The translations under genes were made by a program, and so were the position numbers. Shown here piece by piece: positions 1 to 9,246 of a DNA stretch of 64,000 bases. This stretch comes from Desulforapulum sp034007745. GTDB lineage: Bacteria; Desulfobacterota; Desulfobacteria; Desulfobacterales; Desulfobacteraceae. Below the pieces are notes generated by a model. It did no database searches. It was not told the origin of the DNA and saw only the letters and a program-made list of their open reading frames with translations. Numbering within the stretch: the first letter of the stretch is position 1; every line of letters begins with the position of its first letter. The stretch covers positions 40,312 through 104,311 of the forward strand of contig JAVEQI010000007.1 in NCBI GenBank assembly GCA_034007745.1, written 5' to 3'.

Positions 1-458
1 CCCGTTGAATAAAAAAGTTCAAACATGGCCCTGTTTCTCTTTTGAACTGGGGTTTTATTTTTAATGGAATCGAGCAGAAAAAACATGTCGTCCACCGTTA
101 GAAACTGAGGAATGGGCCTGGATAATTTTGGTGCTGTGACTGCCTGGGCCGGATCTACCCTGATTTCCCCGACCACCATTAAAAAGTTAAAAAAGGTCTT
201 GAGGGCAGAGAGCCGCCTTGAAACAGTTCTTTTGGACAGCTTTTTCTTTGCAAGGTCCATCATGAAACCTCGAACAGGGTTGGGTTCAAGATTTGTAATT
301 GCGGCCAGGAGCTGCTCATCCGTGACTGTTTCGATTTTTTTACCAGGAAAACAAAAACCGACAAACGAATTAAGATCAACAGTATAGGCCCTTATCGTGT
401 GTGGGGAGTACCCCTTTTCAGACGACAAGGTCTGCAAAAACCTCTCGACAATATTCAT
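1..458 (-). CDS. xerC: Tyrosine recombinase XerC-like, N-terminal part, cut by the window edge
   Basis: The reading frame starts at an ATG on the minus strand at 458 and stays open to position 1, so only about 152 N-terminal residues are present. It begins MNIVERFLQTLSSEKGYSPH and continues with HTIRAYTVDL and LSKRTVSRRLSALKTFF, the SAM-like core-binding domain of Xer site-specific recombinases. The catalytic domain with its R-H-R-Y residues lies outside the window. Xer recombinases resolve chromosome dimers at dif. The start is 1 nt beyond the stop of the upstream glycosylase gene, so translation is probably coupled. XerC rather than XerD is a guess from the N-terminal wording. Confidence 0.8.
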   Translation of the reverse strand, partial: MNIVERFLQTLSSEKGYSPHTIRAYTVDLNSFVGFCFPGKKIETVTDEQLLAAITNLEPNPVRGFMMDLAKKKLSKRTVSRRLSALKTFFNFLMVVGEIRVDPAQAVTAPKLSRPIPQFLTVDDMFFLLDSIKNKTPVQKRNRAMFELFYST

Positions 459-459
459 G

Positions 460-1170
460 TCAGTCTCCGAGCCTTGCCTTGATCATTTTCATGTCCTCCC
501 ACACCGGTCTTTTAAGTGCTGCATCATGGATCAGGTTAGATGGATGAAATGTGGGCATAAGGGGGACGGCATCAAACTCATGGAATCTGCCTCTGAGATG
601 TTCAAGGGGATCTTTAACGTTGAGCATAGCCTGTACTGCCCTTGGTCCAAGGGTGCATACAAGCTTTGGCTTTACCTGATTGACCTCCCTTTTGATCCGT
701 TGAATCGCACCTGTTATGGGGCCTTCAGAAGGAATCGTTGTGATATAAACCGTTGCCCTGTCAAGTTCAATGGCTTTGAGGATCTTCAAAAGAAGCTCAC
801 CCCCGGGTCCTGCATAGGGAGAAATACCCCTCTTCTTCTGCTCTGCAACGATAAAAAGGGCTGCCTGGGGATCGCCCTCACCCCTTAGTTGGACTGCTCC
901 CTTTCCCTGGTCTGGCTGTTTTCCCTGGTCTGCATGATTTGCCCGGAGTTGAGGTTCTGACTTTCTTGAAGAAAAATTCCAGGATCTGATAATCTCCAGG
1001 GATTCTTTTGAAAGTCCAAGGTCACAGGGGGTGATCGATTGTCTAAACATGAGATGGGCCCTGGTCTGTTCAATCAATTCGACGAATTCGGCCCTTATGG
1101 AGTAGTTTTGTTTACAGGGCTCCAGGGCACAAGGCTCTGAAGTAAAAGACTTTGAATCCGATCGCATCAT
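460..1170 (-). CDS. Uracil-DNA glycosylase superfamily protein, divergent family-4/5-like
   Basis: This 236-residue protein keeps the frame of the UDG superfamily: SPYAGPGGELLLKIL (glycine-rich motif), a YITTIPSEG segment, a VCTLGPRAVQAML strand and the closing MPTFHPSNLIHD motif with the conserved HPS. Family-4 enzymes remove uracil from deaminated DNA and usually carry GEAPG and a four-cysteine Fe-S cluster. Here the GEAPG position reads VAEQKK and the cluster cysteines are not evident, and an extra low-complexity QGKQPDQGKGAVQ segment precedes the core. Fold assignment is fairly safe; uracil excision is not proven. It overlaps coaBC by 4 nt (ATGA) and precedes xerC. Confidence 0.75.
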   Translation of the reverse strand: MMRSDSKSFTSEPCALEPCKQNYSIRAEFVELIEQTRAHLMFRQSITPCDLGLSKESLEIIRSWNFSSRKSEPQLRANHADQGKQPDQGKGAVQLRGEGDPQAALFIVAEQKKRGISPYAGPGGELLLKILKAIELDRATVYITTIPSEGPITGAIQRIKREVNQVKPKLVCTLGPRAVQAMLNVKDPLEHLRGRFHEFDAVPLMPTFHPSNLIHDAALKRPVWEDMKMIKARLGD

Positions 1171-2462
1171 TGTTCCAGACCAGCCTTGACCGGCAGCCTT
1201 GCCAGGATCTCGTCAAGAATCAGATTTGCAACCAGGGGTTTTTCCATGGAGGGGATGTCACCCCTGGTTCCATCCCGGAAAAAAAGTTTAACCCTGTTGA
1301 AATCACTGCCAAACCCGGAACCTTCCTCCCCCACAATATTGGCGGCGATCATGTCAAGATTTTTTTTCTCCATCTTTGCAAGGGCATTCTGCACAAGATC
1401 ATCGGTTTCAGCGGCAAACCCGACGACAAACTGATGGTCTTTTCTCTCGCCCGCAAGCCTCAGGATGTCGGGATTTTCCACCAGGGTTAGATTAAGATGA
1501 CCTTGGGGCTGCGTCTGGTTGTGCCGGGAGTTATGCAGTGGACTGTGCTGAGGATCGTCAGTCGGATTAAAATTCTGATCCTTTTTTTTAATCTTATGGG
1601 ATTTGGGGTCAAGGGGCCTGTAATCGGCAACAGCGGCAACCTTGACAAGCACATCACACCCGTCAAAACGATCAAGCACTGCATCTGCCATGTCCCTTGC
1701 AGACTCGACATTTACTGTTTCAACACCAAAGGGCGGTAAAAGAGCAACAGGTCCCGAAACCAGGGTCACCAAAGCTCCCCTTTTTTCTGCCGCAGCAGCA
1801 ATGGCATACCCCATCTTACCCGACGAGTGGTTGCTGATATAACGCACAGGATCGATGGCCTCCCTTGTGGGACCCGCAGATATTAAAAATTTTTTCCCCT
1901 TAAGGTCCTTTCGAGTCAGAGCTGCAACCCCTCGATCAAAGATCAGGGCAGGTTCAGTAAGCCGCCCTGCCCCGGTGGTTTTACAGGCAAGTTCCCCGGT
2001 TCCAGGCTCGACGATCAAGACGCCGTCCCCCTCCAGTATGTCCAGATTCCTCTGGACTGCAAGGTTTTCGTACATATGGGTATTCATGGACGGGCAAACA
2101 ACCTTGGGAGCTGTCACGGCCATGACCATTGTGGTAAGGGCGTCGTCTGCAATGCCGTTGGCCATTTTCCCGACAAAGTTTGCCGTGGCAGGTGCAACTA
2201 CCATCAAATCCGCAGCCGATGCCCATTCAATGTGGCGTACAGATGATTCGTTAGTGTTAAAAAGACCTGTGCACACCTCATTTTCAGACAATACCCTGAA
2301 GGTGGTCTCGCCCACAAACTCCAGGGCCGCCCGGGTCATCACCACCCGAACATCTGCACCTGCTTTTTTGAACAGCCGCAGCAGCTCCACTGCCTTGTAG
2401 GCTGCGATTCCGCCGCACACCCCCAGGATGACGTTCTTTCCTTTAAGGGTCATGGCCTGCAT
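1167..2462 (-). CDS. coaBC: Bifunctional phosphopantothenoylcysteine decarboxylase / phosphopantothenate-cysteine ligase
   Basis: CoaBC catalyses two coenzyme A steps: it couples 4'-phosphopantothenate to cysteine with CTP, then decarboxylates the product with FMN. The N-terminal CoaC half has GGIAAYKA, the catalytic His in SVRHIEWA (about residue 77), the PSMNTHMY substrate motif (124-131) and the ELACKTTGAGRL flap with its cysteine at 160. The CoaB half starts near 190 with LISAGPTREAIDPVRYIS and has KIKK at 290-293. An unusual hydrophilic insert of about 28 residues, rich in H, N, Q and P (about 295-322), follows KIKK before the conserved LVENPDIL. The start overlaps the stop of the lipoprotein gene. 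Confidence 0.95.
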   Translation of the reverse strand: MQAMTLKGKNVILGVCGGIAAYKAVELLRLFKKAGADVRVVMTRAALEFVGETTFRVLSENEVCTGLFNTNESSVRHIEWASAADLMVVAPATANFVGKMANGIADDALTTMVMAVTAPKVVCPSMNTHMYENLAVQRNLDILEGDGVLIVEPGTGELACKTTGAGRLTEPALIFDRGVAALTRKDLKGKKFLISAGPTREAIDPVRYISNHSSGKMGYAIAAAAEKRGALVTLVSGPVALLPPFGVETVNVESARDMADAVLDRFDGCDVLVKVAAVADYRPLDPKSHKIKKKDQNFNPTDDPQHSPLHNSRHNQTQPQGHLNLTLVENPDILRLAGERKDHQFVVGFAAETDDLVQNALAKMEKKNLDMIAANIVGEEGSGFGSDFNRVKLFFRDGTRGDIPSMEKPLVANLILDEILARLPVKAGLEQ

Positions 2463-2959
2463 CAGTTAAAAAGGTCAGATTCCGGAACCGGTTGAACCCT
2501 TCCAAGGGTCGGGGCCACACCTACCTCAACATAGGTGTTGAAATCCTTTTCCCGGATGGTGATAACTGCCCAGCGGGACTCCTTCTGGAAAATCATGATC
2601 GTGGAAGCGGGACTCTTGATGTTTGAAATCATGTTCCAGTTGTCCTTGATCATGTTGTTGGAAAAAAAATTAAACAAAGACCGGGACTCTATCCTTCCCT
2701 TAAGGGTAATTAGACCCGAGATATAGCCAGGAGTGCTCACCACAACGGTGGATCCGTCCATCACCTTTAACTCTTTGGGAATGAGAATATCCTTGAAATC
2801 GTAATACACAGCCGTTGTTTCCCGGGTCTGGGGCTGTGTCGCTTCGGTAGAGGTTTGACTTCCACCCGTGTTAAAGTTTGAACACCCTGCAACAGCAAAC
2901 AACAATACCAGGACAAAAAAGATAGCGAAAAAATATTTGACAACATTTTTATGGTTCAT
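2462..2959 (-). CDS. Small conserved lipoprotein
   Basis: The 165-residue product has a hydrophobic signal segment (FFAIFFVLVLLFAVAGC) ending in a lipobox, AGC, so it is probably lipidated at the cysteine near residue 26. A Thr/Gln-rich linker follows, then one alpha/beta-looking domain of about 115 residues (YYDFKDILIPKELKVMDG to VEVGVAP). I believe similar lipoproteins recur in Desulfobacterota, but no biochemical role is known to me. It is first in the run lipoprotein-coaBC-glycosylase-xerC, sharing a TGATG junction with coaBC. The family is not named here because I cannot verify it. Confidence 0.75.
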   Translation of the reverse strand: MNHKNVVKYFFAIFFVLVLLFAVAGCSNFNTGGSQTSTEATQPQTRETTAVYYDFKDILIPKELKVMDGSTVVVSTPGYISGLITLKGRIESRSLFNFFSNNMIKDNWNMISNIKSPASTIMIFQKESRWAVITIREKDFNTYVEVGVAPTLGRVQPVPESDLFN

Positions 2960-3262
2960 GGCTCCTCCTCGATCAACTTCATAATGATCAACGTCAATTT
3001 AATGTAACCGGACATACATAACCAGTTAAAATACCAGATCCCTTCTAAAACTATTTGTATCAAAAGTCAAATGACCGGTGAATTGACTGATTGGAACTAA
3101 TATTAGTGAAGGCCCTGAACCGGTCAAATCAAAACGGCCAGCACACACGCTGAAGAACTTTTATCTCAGTTAAGAGAGCACCCCATGGACATGCTGCCAC
3201 AGGCTCAGAAAGCACATCCTAAGCCAAAAGTTGCCAGAGTCTGACCCTGAGAGCGAGTTCGT
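2960..3262. other. Intergenic stretch between pilY1 and the lipoprotein gene
   Basis: About 300 bases lie downstream of pilY1 and upstream of the lipoprotein gene, so the lipoprotein promoter should be here. No clear rho-independent terminator is visible. On the plus strand, 3130-3243 can be read without a start codon as a peptide ending REHPMDMLPQAQKAHPKPK. It looks like the tail of a protein and may be a gene remnant, but I do not recognise it. Confidence 0.3.
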
Positions 3263-6200
3263 TTATTCAAAGATTTCCTTCCATGATCTCACCGAAGTCG
3301 TCACATCGGCTCCCATTATCACCTCATTGTTATAGACACCTTCGCCAAAGGTTTCAATTCCGCCATGCGGGGTTTTGACATAAAGGTGCTTATCATCGAC
3401 AATGGGGGATACGCGCACATTCCCGATAACCGGATCAAATTTGATCGTTCCGTCGTGGATATTTACGGCATAAATCTTTCCACCGTTGGAAGTTTCGCCA
3501 ATGGCCTCGCAGGGATCTTCTGTTTCAGCAGTTGAAGTGCCGAAATAAATGTTCCCGGCAGCGGCAAAGGCAGAGGCAAAAACACGATGTCCTTCGGGCA
3601 GTTCCAGATACCAGTCCAGGGTTACCGTTCCATCTGAACATTCCCCCTTGGCACTGGTATCTTTGTAAGCAAAAAAATGGTACCTTGTGTCTGCGGTATT
3701 AATATTCTCGTCATAGTAAGGGCTGTCACCGGTGCCAAAAAATATTTTAACACTGTACTCAAGCTCACCAAGGGCAGAAAAACTGTTTTCTATGGAGACA
3801 GAGGGAGAGGCATATATTGGCTGGAGCTGATAAGCGTCCGGCACTTCATCCCCGTTTTCATTGGAAAAATCTGTATTAATGATACAATGGGTAATCGTGT
3901 AATTTAACACATCAGGATCATCCGGGATATTTACTTTGTACATATATCCCTTGTCTGACCCAATATAAACTCGGTCAATGTATCCGTTTGCGTCGGAATC
4001 GACAACGGCTGGATGACCGCTGGCAACTCCCCCTTTTCCGCCAGGATCAGCGTTTAAAAAGACCCTTTTAATCAAACTTCCGTCTGCAATATCAACTATG
4101 TAAATGGAGGGGTACAAGGAGGCATCATAGGTTTTGCCGGACACAAAAAAGGCAACCCATTTTGATGTTCCATTTACTAATATTCTGCCAATCTGGGCCA
4201 CTGCGGCAGAAGACCGACTCCTGAAAAGGTCTGGATCGGCAAATTCCCACATGAAAGTTGGGGTAATCGGGTTTGTAACGTCCAGGCAGGACACAGTGTC
4301 ACCCCCGTTCCCCTGGGCACACAAGAGCACCGTTTTCCAGTTATTCCCTACTTTGACATCTGCAATGGTGGGAGATGCATCCACATAGGCCTGATCATCC
4401 GCATTTAAATAATTGTTTTTTAGCCGGGATATCAAATTGGCCGGGATAAACGCCCACAATTCCTCACCTGTACCATAATTGGGTGTTTTTGGATCCCCCT
4501 CCCATAGGAAATATCCGCGTTTCTCTTTAAGGGGAGTATGGGGGTTGTCGCCCCACCGGAACTTTCCCGCATCAAAGGCATGGAGCATGCCGTCACGGGA
4601 TCCGACATAGGCCACTGTCTGCCTATTCTCATGGGTTTTAACAAATGCATCAAATTCATTTTTTTCCGCTTTGGTAATGGTGCTGCCATAATACCACCTG
4701 GGTTTTCCAGGTGGTATCTGGATGGCGGGAACAGAATGGTCAATGGGGCCCAGAATCCAGTCTTTGACCGTTGAGACCCCATCCTTATAGCCCCTTGTCC
4801 AGTTGACCAGCCAATCACCATCGTCTTCAGTAAGGTCATTGTCCTCATTCAGATCATATACAAACCCGTTAGGGATAACATAAGTGTCATCCAGTCCCAG
4901 CATAGCGTTGTTTATATTGGTAGCTGTAAAATCAGACAATATACTGGAGGTTGTATAATAGGAATAGGAGACATTGATCGGGACACCACTGGCCGGGGGT
5001 GAATGAAAGGTAAAACTATATTCTCCCGTAAACCGGTTAATGATCCCCATTCCCCCCAGACTTCCGGTAAGGAGATCGGTATGCTCATCCTTAAATGACT
5101 CTGACTGATCAGTGATGCGCAGTGTCATTGCGGTGACAGGATGGTGCGCAAGGGTTCCTTTAAAAAGGAGGGTTCTCCCATCCCCCTTGGCAATTTCTTT
5201 GTTTTTAACGGATGCCAGTGTGATGTCTGGATAGTATATTTTCCTGTCAGAAGGAAGCGTTGACTTCATGACTTCCCCTGCATCCCACAGTATCTTAACC
5301 GCTGTTTTACCGGGGTCTTCCGGGGCATACCGCTGGGTTGCGATGAGATGCCCCCTGAGAGATTTATCAGTCCAGGAGAGAGCTGGTGTTTCATAGGCCC
5401 CAGAATAAACAACATTAGTCTGAATAACTGGTGCGGCTCGGGAAAAAGTGCCGTTTGTGGCAACGGTGCCGTCAATCTGCACGTCTATAATTTCAGGCTT
5501 ACAGGTTTCTATTTCACTGAACATTGCCGTTTTCCATAAAATTGCCCTGCCGGAGAGCCCTTTTTCTGAAAAATCTATTCGTATCTTTCTTCTGGTGTAT
5601 TCCGGCGTACCTGGCTGCCAACCATCGTCCACGGCAGCCCCTATTTTTTTTAAGGCATCTGTCGCATAAATTTCATCCCAGTCTGTTATCTGAATCCAGG
5701 TACCGCCATTGTCAATGGAAAGTGAATAAATTATCTCAGTTTCCCCGGGACAGGGTATCCGATCATATGCAACAAATGTGACAGCCGTAAAATAGGCATC
5801 TGCATCATCGGGAACAATTGCCTTGCTTGAAAGAAGGCTTGCAATCCCACCGGTTCGCCGTTCTATCATAAACACCATGTCATTATGGTCGGCATCTCCT
5901 CCTCCAATCAAATCTTCCCAGCCCAATATCCATTTATTTGGATTGTCCGGCGGCGCCCCCACAATCACATGGGAATATTTGGCACCCCTGGTTATTGGGA
6001 GGACATATTCCCCTGACAAAACAACGCCGAATTCATTGGCCATCCGTGTAATTGCAGATTGTGACAACCATCCACCATCAATGGTACACCCCCCTTCTAA
6101 AGAGGCGACTCCCAATCGATAAATTTTATCAAAGGTGCCAGTCCCACAAGCACCGTATGTGTCCGTGTTCCACTCTCTCTTGGTAAAAAAAACACCATTA

Positions 6201-6862
6201 GTGTCTGAGGTGTCCCAGCGTTTATTTGCAGTTAAAAAAAAGACCAGCTCTGTCCCACCGGCAATGGTTCCAATGGATTTCTTCATATCCTTGGGACTAA
6301 CCACCCCATCTCCATTCACCACAAAAGGATATTGGGTGCCATCATAATAAGCTGCCAACGCAGCTTCATCGGAAGTGGGAAAGTTGCCTTTACCATACTT
6401 TGAATCAAAAACACCGTTTCCCCCTGAACCTTCACTGTCATCATAAATTTTTTTAAACAGCGGGTGCCTGTTGGCAATAGGGATATTGTCCCACCCTTTA
6501 AAGGTACCGTCGGACTTAACAGCATCACTCTTGAGCATCCACCCAAAATCTGAAACACATTCTGCCCCTTCATACAAAAAAGTAACAAAAACTTCCTGGG
6601 TAAAGGGAATCACAATATTATCCGGATCAATGGCATCGTTCCCCGTATTCAGAACGATATTACCGTTTGAAACACTGGAATTATTCAAACTGAAGTCTTC
6701 AGCTATAAAACCGCTGCTGTAATCAATGCTCGTGTTCACTGCGCAGCCAACAATCCTGAGAGGATCCGCCGAAAGAGAAGAAATCAAAACAAGATCCAAC
6801 AGAATAAGCAAAGGGAAAAAGAGCCATAAAAACCGGGTCCTCTTAATATACTTTGTGGCCAT
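3263..6862 (-). CDS. pilY1: Type IV pilus tip/biogenesis protein PilY1
   Basis: The large secreted protein (about 1199 residues) starts at the ATG at 6862 (MATKYIKRTRFLWLFF), which has a GGA-type ribosome site; an in-frame ATG 54 nt upstream lacks one. A signal peptide ends near SSLSADP. The N-terminal third has a DUF4114-like lectin-type domain (FVTFLYEGAEC, then GGDADHNDMVFMIERR). The C-terminal third is the PilY1 beta-propeller, with YVGSRDGMLHAFDAG, ELWAFIPANLISRL and a calcium-loop-like DSDANGYIDRVY near residue 956. PilY1 proteins sit at the pilus tip and act in adhesion and in control of extension and retraction. It is last in the minor-pilin cluster. Confidence 0.93.
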   Translation of the reverse strand: MATKYIKRTRFLWLFFPLLILLDLVLISSLSADPLRIVGCAVNTSIDYSSGFIAEDFSLNNSSVSNGNIVLNTGNDAIDPDNIVIPFTQEVFVTFLYEGAECVSDFGWMLKSDAVKSDGTFKGWDNIPIANRHPLFKKIYDDSEGSGGNGVFDSKYGKGNFPTSDEAALAAYYDGTQYPFVVNGDGVVSPKDMKKSIGTIAGGTELVFFLTANKRWDTSDTNGVFFTKREWNTDTYGACGTGTFDKIYRLGVASLEGGCTIDGGWLSQSAITRMANEFGVVLSGEYVLPITRGAKYSHVIVGAPPDNPNKWILGWEDLIGGGDADHNDMVFMIERRTGGIASLLSSKAIVPDDADAYFTAVTFVAYDRIPCPGETEIIYSLSIDNGGTWIQITDWDEIYATDALKKIGAAVDDGWQPGTPEYTRRKIRIDFSEKGLSGRAILWKTAMFSEIETCKPEIIDVQIDGTVATNGTFSRAAPVIQTNVVYSGAYETPALSWTDKSLRGHLIATQRYAPEDPGKTAVKILWDAGEVMKSTLPSDRKIYYPDITLASVKNKEIAKGDGRTLLFKGTLAHHPVTAMTLRITDQSESFKDEHTDLLTGSLGGMGIINRFTGEYSFTFHSPPASGVPINVSYSYYTTSSILSDFTATNINNAMLGLDDTYVIPNGFVYDLNEDNDLTEDDGDWLVNWTRGYKDGVSTVKDWILGPIDHSVPAIQIPPGKPRWYYGSTITKAEKNEFDAFVKTHENRQTVAYVGSRDGMLHAFDAGKFRWGDNPHTPLKEKRGYFLWEGDPKTPNYGTGEELWAFIPANLISRLKNNYLNADDQAYVDASPTIADVKVGNNWKTVLLCAQGNGGDTVSCLDVTNPITPTFMWEFADPDLFRSRSSAAVAQIGRILVNGTSKWVAFFVSGKTYDASLYPSIYIVDIADGSLIKRVFLNADPGGKGGVASGHPAVVDSDANGYIDRVYIGSDKGYMYKVNIPDDPDVLNYTITHCIINTDFSNENGDEVPDAYQLQPIYASPSVSIENSFSALGELEYSVKIFFGTGDSPYYDENINTADTRYHFFAYKDTSAKGECSDGTVTLDWYLELPEGHRVFASAFAAAGNIYFGTSTAETEDPCEAIGETSNGGKIYAVNIHDGTIKFDPVIGNVRVSPIVDDKHLYVKTPHGGIETFGEGVYNNEVIMGADVTTSVRSWKEIFE

Positions 6863-6992
6863 TTTTATTTTCCTTTTTTGATATGAACTGCAATTTTCAC
6901 TGATACTCTTGTGCATATATCTATTTTGTCCCTTTACGATTCACCACTAGGCCACTATCACATTATACGAACAGATGCGGTTTCAACCATGA

Positions 6993-7619
6993 TTAAATTC
7001 CGGTCTGGGGCGTAAAGGTAGTAATGGATTCTGCGTCATCGGACCGATAACTCTTTCCGGACCCGGCACCTGCCTGGCCTGTGTAGCCAGTGGCGGAACC
7101 GCTTTTCAGGTAACTACATAAGACAACCTCAATCCCCGCAGTGGTCCCGTCACCCATGGTGGCGATTGAGGTTACATGGATTAAATTATCCGAATCATCA
7201 AAAGGGTTACTATCGTCATCATTGTCACGAACCATGACTGTATAGGTGCAGGCATTGCCTATTGGTTTATCCTTAATCCAGACAAAAGATTCTTTCCCTA
7301 TGGTTTTTTTTATAAAATCAATACTTTCCACCCCGGCTTCTGCGTCGGACAGGGCAAAGTTCCAATTTGATGACAGGGTCGCCTTAAAATTATTGGCTAA
7401 CCGGTTCATCAATATGGCAGTACAATGTTCAATACCGGCTTCCGCCGCATAAAAGGCCTTTTGTTTGTTTTTTTCAGCCCCTGCTATCATTGTTTCAATG
7501 GTTGAAGTGTTTGTGGCGGCGACACCAATAACTGTCAAAATCACCAGAAAAACCAGTGAACTCAACAAAACAAATCCATCCTCGTTTTTCGAGGATAATA
7601 AACATTTGTTATCTGGCAT
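6993..7619 (-). CDS. pilX: Minor pilin PilX-like
   Basis: The 208-residue product starts at MPDNKC (7619), supported by GGAGG 9 nt upstream; an in-frame ATG 27 nt earlier is less likely. It has a prepilin-type N terminus, NEDGFVLLSSLVFLVIL. Mature position 5 is Ser rather than the usual Glu, as is common in the PilX/GspK group. AFYAAEAGIEH is the hallmark PilX motif. PilX helps prime pilus assembly with PilV, PilW, FimT and PilY1. It is followed after about 130 nt by pilY1. Confidence 0.9.
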   Translation of the reverse strand: MPDNKCLLSSKNEDGFVLLSSLVFLVILTVIGVAATNTSTIETMIAGAEKNKQKAFYAAEAGIEHCTAILMNRLANNFKATLSSNWNFALSDAEAGVESIDFIKKTIGKESFVWIKDKPIGNACTYTVMVRDNDDDSNPFDDSDNLIHVTSIATMGDGTTAGIEVVLCSYLKSGSATGYTGQAGAGSGKSYRSDDAESITTFTPQTGI

Positions 7620-7759
7620 CCTATTTTTCCTCCCCGTTTCCAGCAAACCTAAGATTGATTTTGAGTTTTAATTCACCCTTTTGGGTAAAACAAATGACAC
7701 CTCAGCATTCATTTATCGCTATGTTTATCATTCATATACCAGTACTGAAAAAAACATGA

Positions 7760-8857
7760 CTAATCATCCAGGCCAAGATTGCGAATCTTAACAGTAAACG
7801 AGAGCAACCGCCGGGAATAAAAGTCTTTCTGGCCAGAGGCCGCATGATCTTCTATCCCGGGACGAAAGCTGCTGATGCCTTGGTGTTCCCTTTGGGTACG
7901 CCCCAGAATGGTGACCCGGACGAATCGAATTTTTGCCTTGTCTTGCTTGGTCATTTCTCCGGCAACCAGGTTTTCCTCATCAAACCAGTCATCGGCCGCC
8001 TCAGTATCTACAACACCATCCCCGTTAAAATCGCCGCAAAATGCAAATTGCATGTCTTCTATATTTTCAGCAATTTTGTTACCAGTCCCGCCAACCTCAC
8101 GCCTTAAAAAGTAATCTGTATCGATATAATATCTGATACTCTTCAAAGAGGTGGAATCAAAAAATTTAATCGTGCTGCCTTTCGGAAATGAATTGAAAAC
8201 TTTATTTTCCTGACCATTATACTTCCTGTTCTGAATCTTGCTTTTAGTCCCACCACCACCGGGCTGAACCTGTGTGAGCCACACAAGCTCCGACATGGAC
8301 CCGTCCGGCGAGGTAATAATGACCTGAAACCCATAGCCTGGATAATCATAAGTTGTTCCACCGCAAGAGCACCCATCATACCACATGGAATAGAGCGGAT
8401 CATTCAGGTCCTGTTGTATTTTTGCTTCTCCTGAATTGACCGGCATTCCTTCCTCCAATAAAAGTGGTCGCAAATCAGTACAAGGACTTTTCGTACCACC
8501 CGTTCCACAGCTATTGGCGTCATCTTTAATGTAGGTAAGGGTTATAGTATCTGTATTGTCAATAATATTTGCATCTGCCAGGAAATCATTGTTTACAAAA
8601 CGAATCGGATCAATGATCGCACCGTTAAAGGCAAGCCCCCTAACACCATATCCTGTCATCCTCAGATCTTTTTCCAAGAAATATTTTGCGGTTCTGACAT
8701 TTTGCTGCATCCGGGCAATATCCTCCTGGAGAATATAAGATTTGTTACTTGTCTCAAAGACAAAGAATATCCCGGTCAGAACAATACCTGAAATCGCCAG
8801 GGCTACCAGAATTTCGATCAATGTAAATCCGGCGGAATCATTTTTTAACCAGGTCAT
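7760..8857 (-). CDS. pilW: Minor pilin PilW-like
   Basis: The 365-residue protein begins with a prepilin leader and helix, AGFTLIEILVALAISG (cleavage after G, Glu at mature position 5). It then has a long extracellular domain containing a DFNGDGVVDTEAADDW calcium-type loop and a cysteine-rich CSCGGTTYD segment. Length and order (fimT-pilV-pilW-pilX-pilY1) match PilW. It is processed by prepilin peptidase PilD, which is not in the window. The gap to pilV is only 17 nt, so one transcript is likely. Confidence 0.9.
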   Translation of the reverse strand: MTWLKNDSAGFTLIEILVALAISGIVLTGIFFVFETSNKSYILQEDIARMQQNVRTAKYFLEKDLRMTGYGVRGLAFNGAIIDPIRFVNNDFLADANIIDNTDTITLTYIKDDANSCGTGGTKSPCTDLRPLLLEEGMPVNSGEAKIQQDLNDPLYSMWYDGCSCGGTTYDYPGYGFQVIITSPDGSMSELVWLTQVQPGGGGTKSKIQNRKYNGQENKVFNSFPKGSTIKFFDSTSLKSIRYYIDTDYFLRREVGGTGNKIAENIEDMQFAFCGDFNGDGVVDTEAADDWFDEENLVAGEMTKQDKAKIRFVRVTILGRTQREHQGISSFRPGIEDHAASGQKDFYSRRLLSFTVKIRNLGLDD

Positions 8858-8874
8858 TTTATTTATCCTTAAAA

Positions 8875-9246
8875 TTACTGCGCAACAATGGTTCCAAAGG
8901 CAAGGGAATGGGTCTTATTGCCACCTGTCCATGAGACGTTGACCGTTATTGTTTTAAGTCCGTTGGCCGGGGTGTTTGCCGCAACGCTAGTGTTCCAGTC
9001 AAAGTTATTTTGTGACCCATTCTCATTTACAATAGCAGTATAATCCATGGACTTATATACATCGAGCTTTTCTTCGATTAAAGCCGTGGCTGTGGTAATA
9101 TTACTTGCGTTGCTATTGCTTTTAATGGCAACCACCTGCATACCGCCCAGGGTTAAAAGCCCCACGCTCATGACAAGCATGGCAATCAAAACCTCAATAA
9201 GGGTAAAGCCTTCACCATTGCCCAATGCCCCCTGTTTTAATTCCAT
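8875..9246 (-). CDS. pilV: Minor pilin PilV-like
   Basis: The 123-residue type IV prepilin has the leader and helix EGFTLIEVLIAMLVMSVGLL and then IEEKLDVYKSMDY, the usual PilV-type continuation. I place the start at the ATG at 9246 (MELKQGALG), which overlaps the last 10 nt of fimT and has GGAG upstream; the alternative start 15 nt earlier lies deeper in fimT. The short pilus-surface domain ends in WTGGNKTHSLAFGTIVAQ. It is part of the minor-pilin priming complex. Confidence 0.88.
   Translation of the reverse strand: MELKQGALGNGEGFTLIEVLIAMLVMSVGLLTLGGMQVVAIKSNSNASNITTATALIEEKLDVYKSMDYTAIVNENGSQNNFDWNTSVAANTPANGLKTITVNVSWTGGNKTHSLAFGTIVAQ

Noticed and set aside
112..888. Plus-strand open frames at the left edge
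   Set aside because: They are opposite the xerC-like and glycosylase genes, whose minus-strand translations carry recognisable family motifs.
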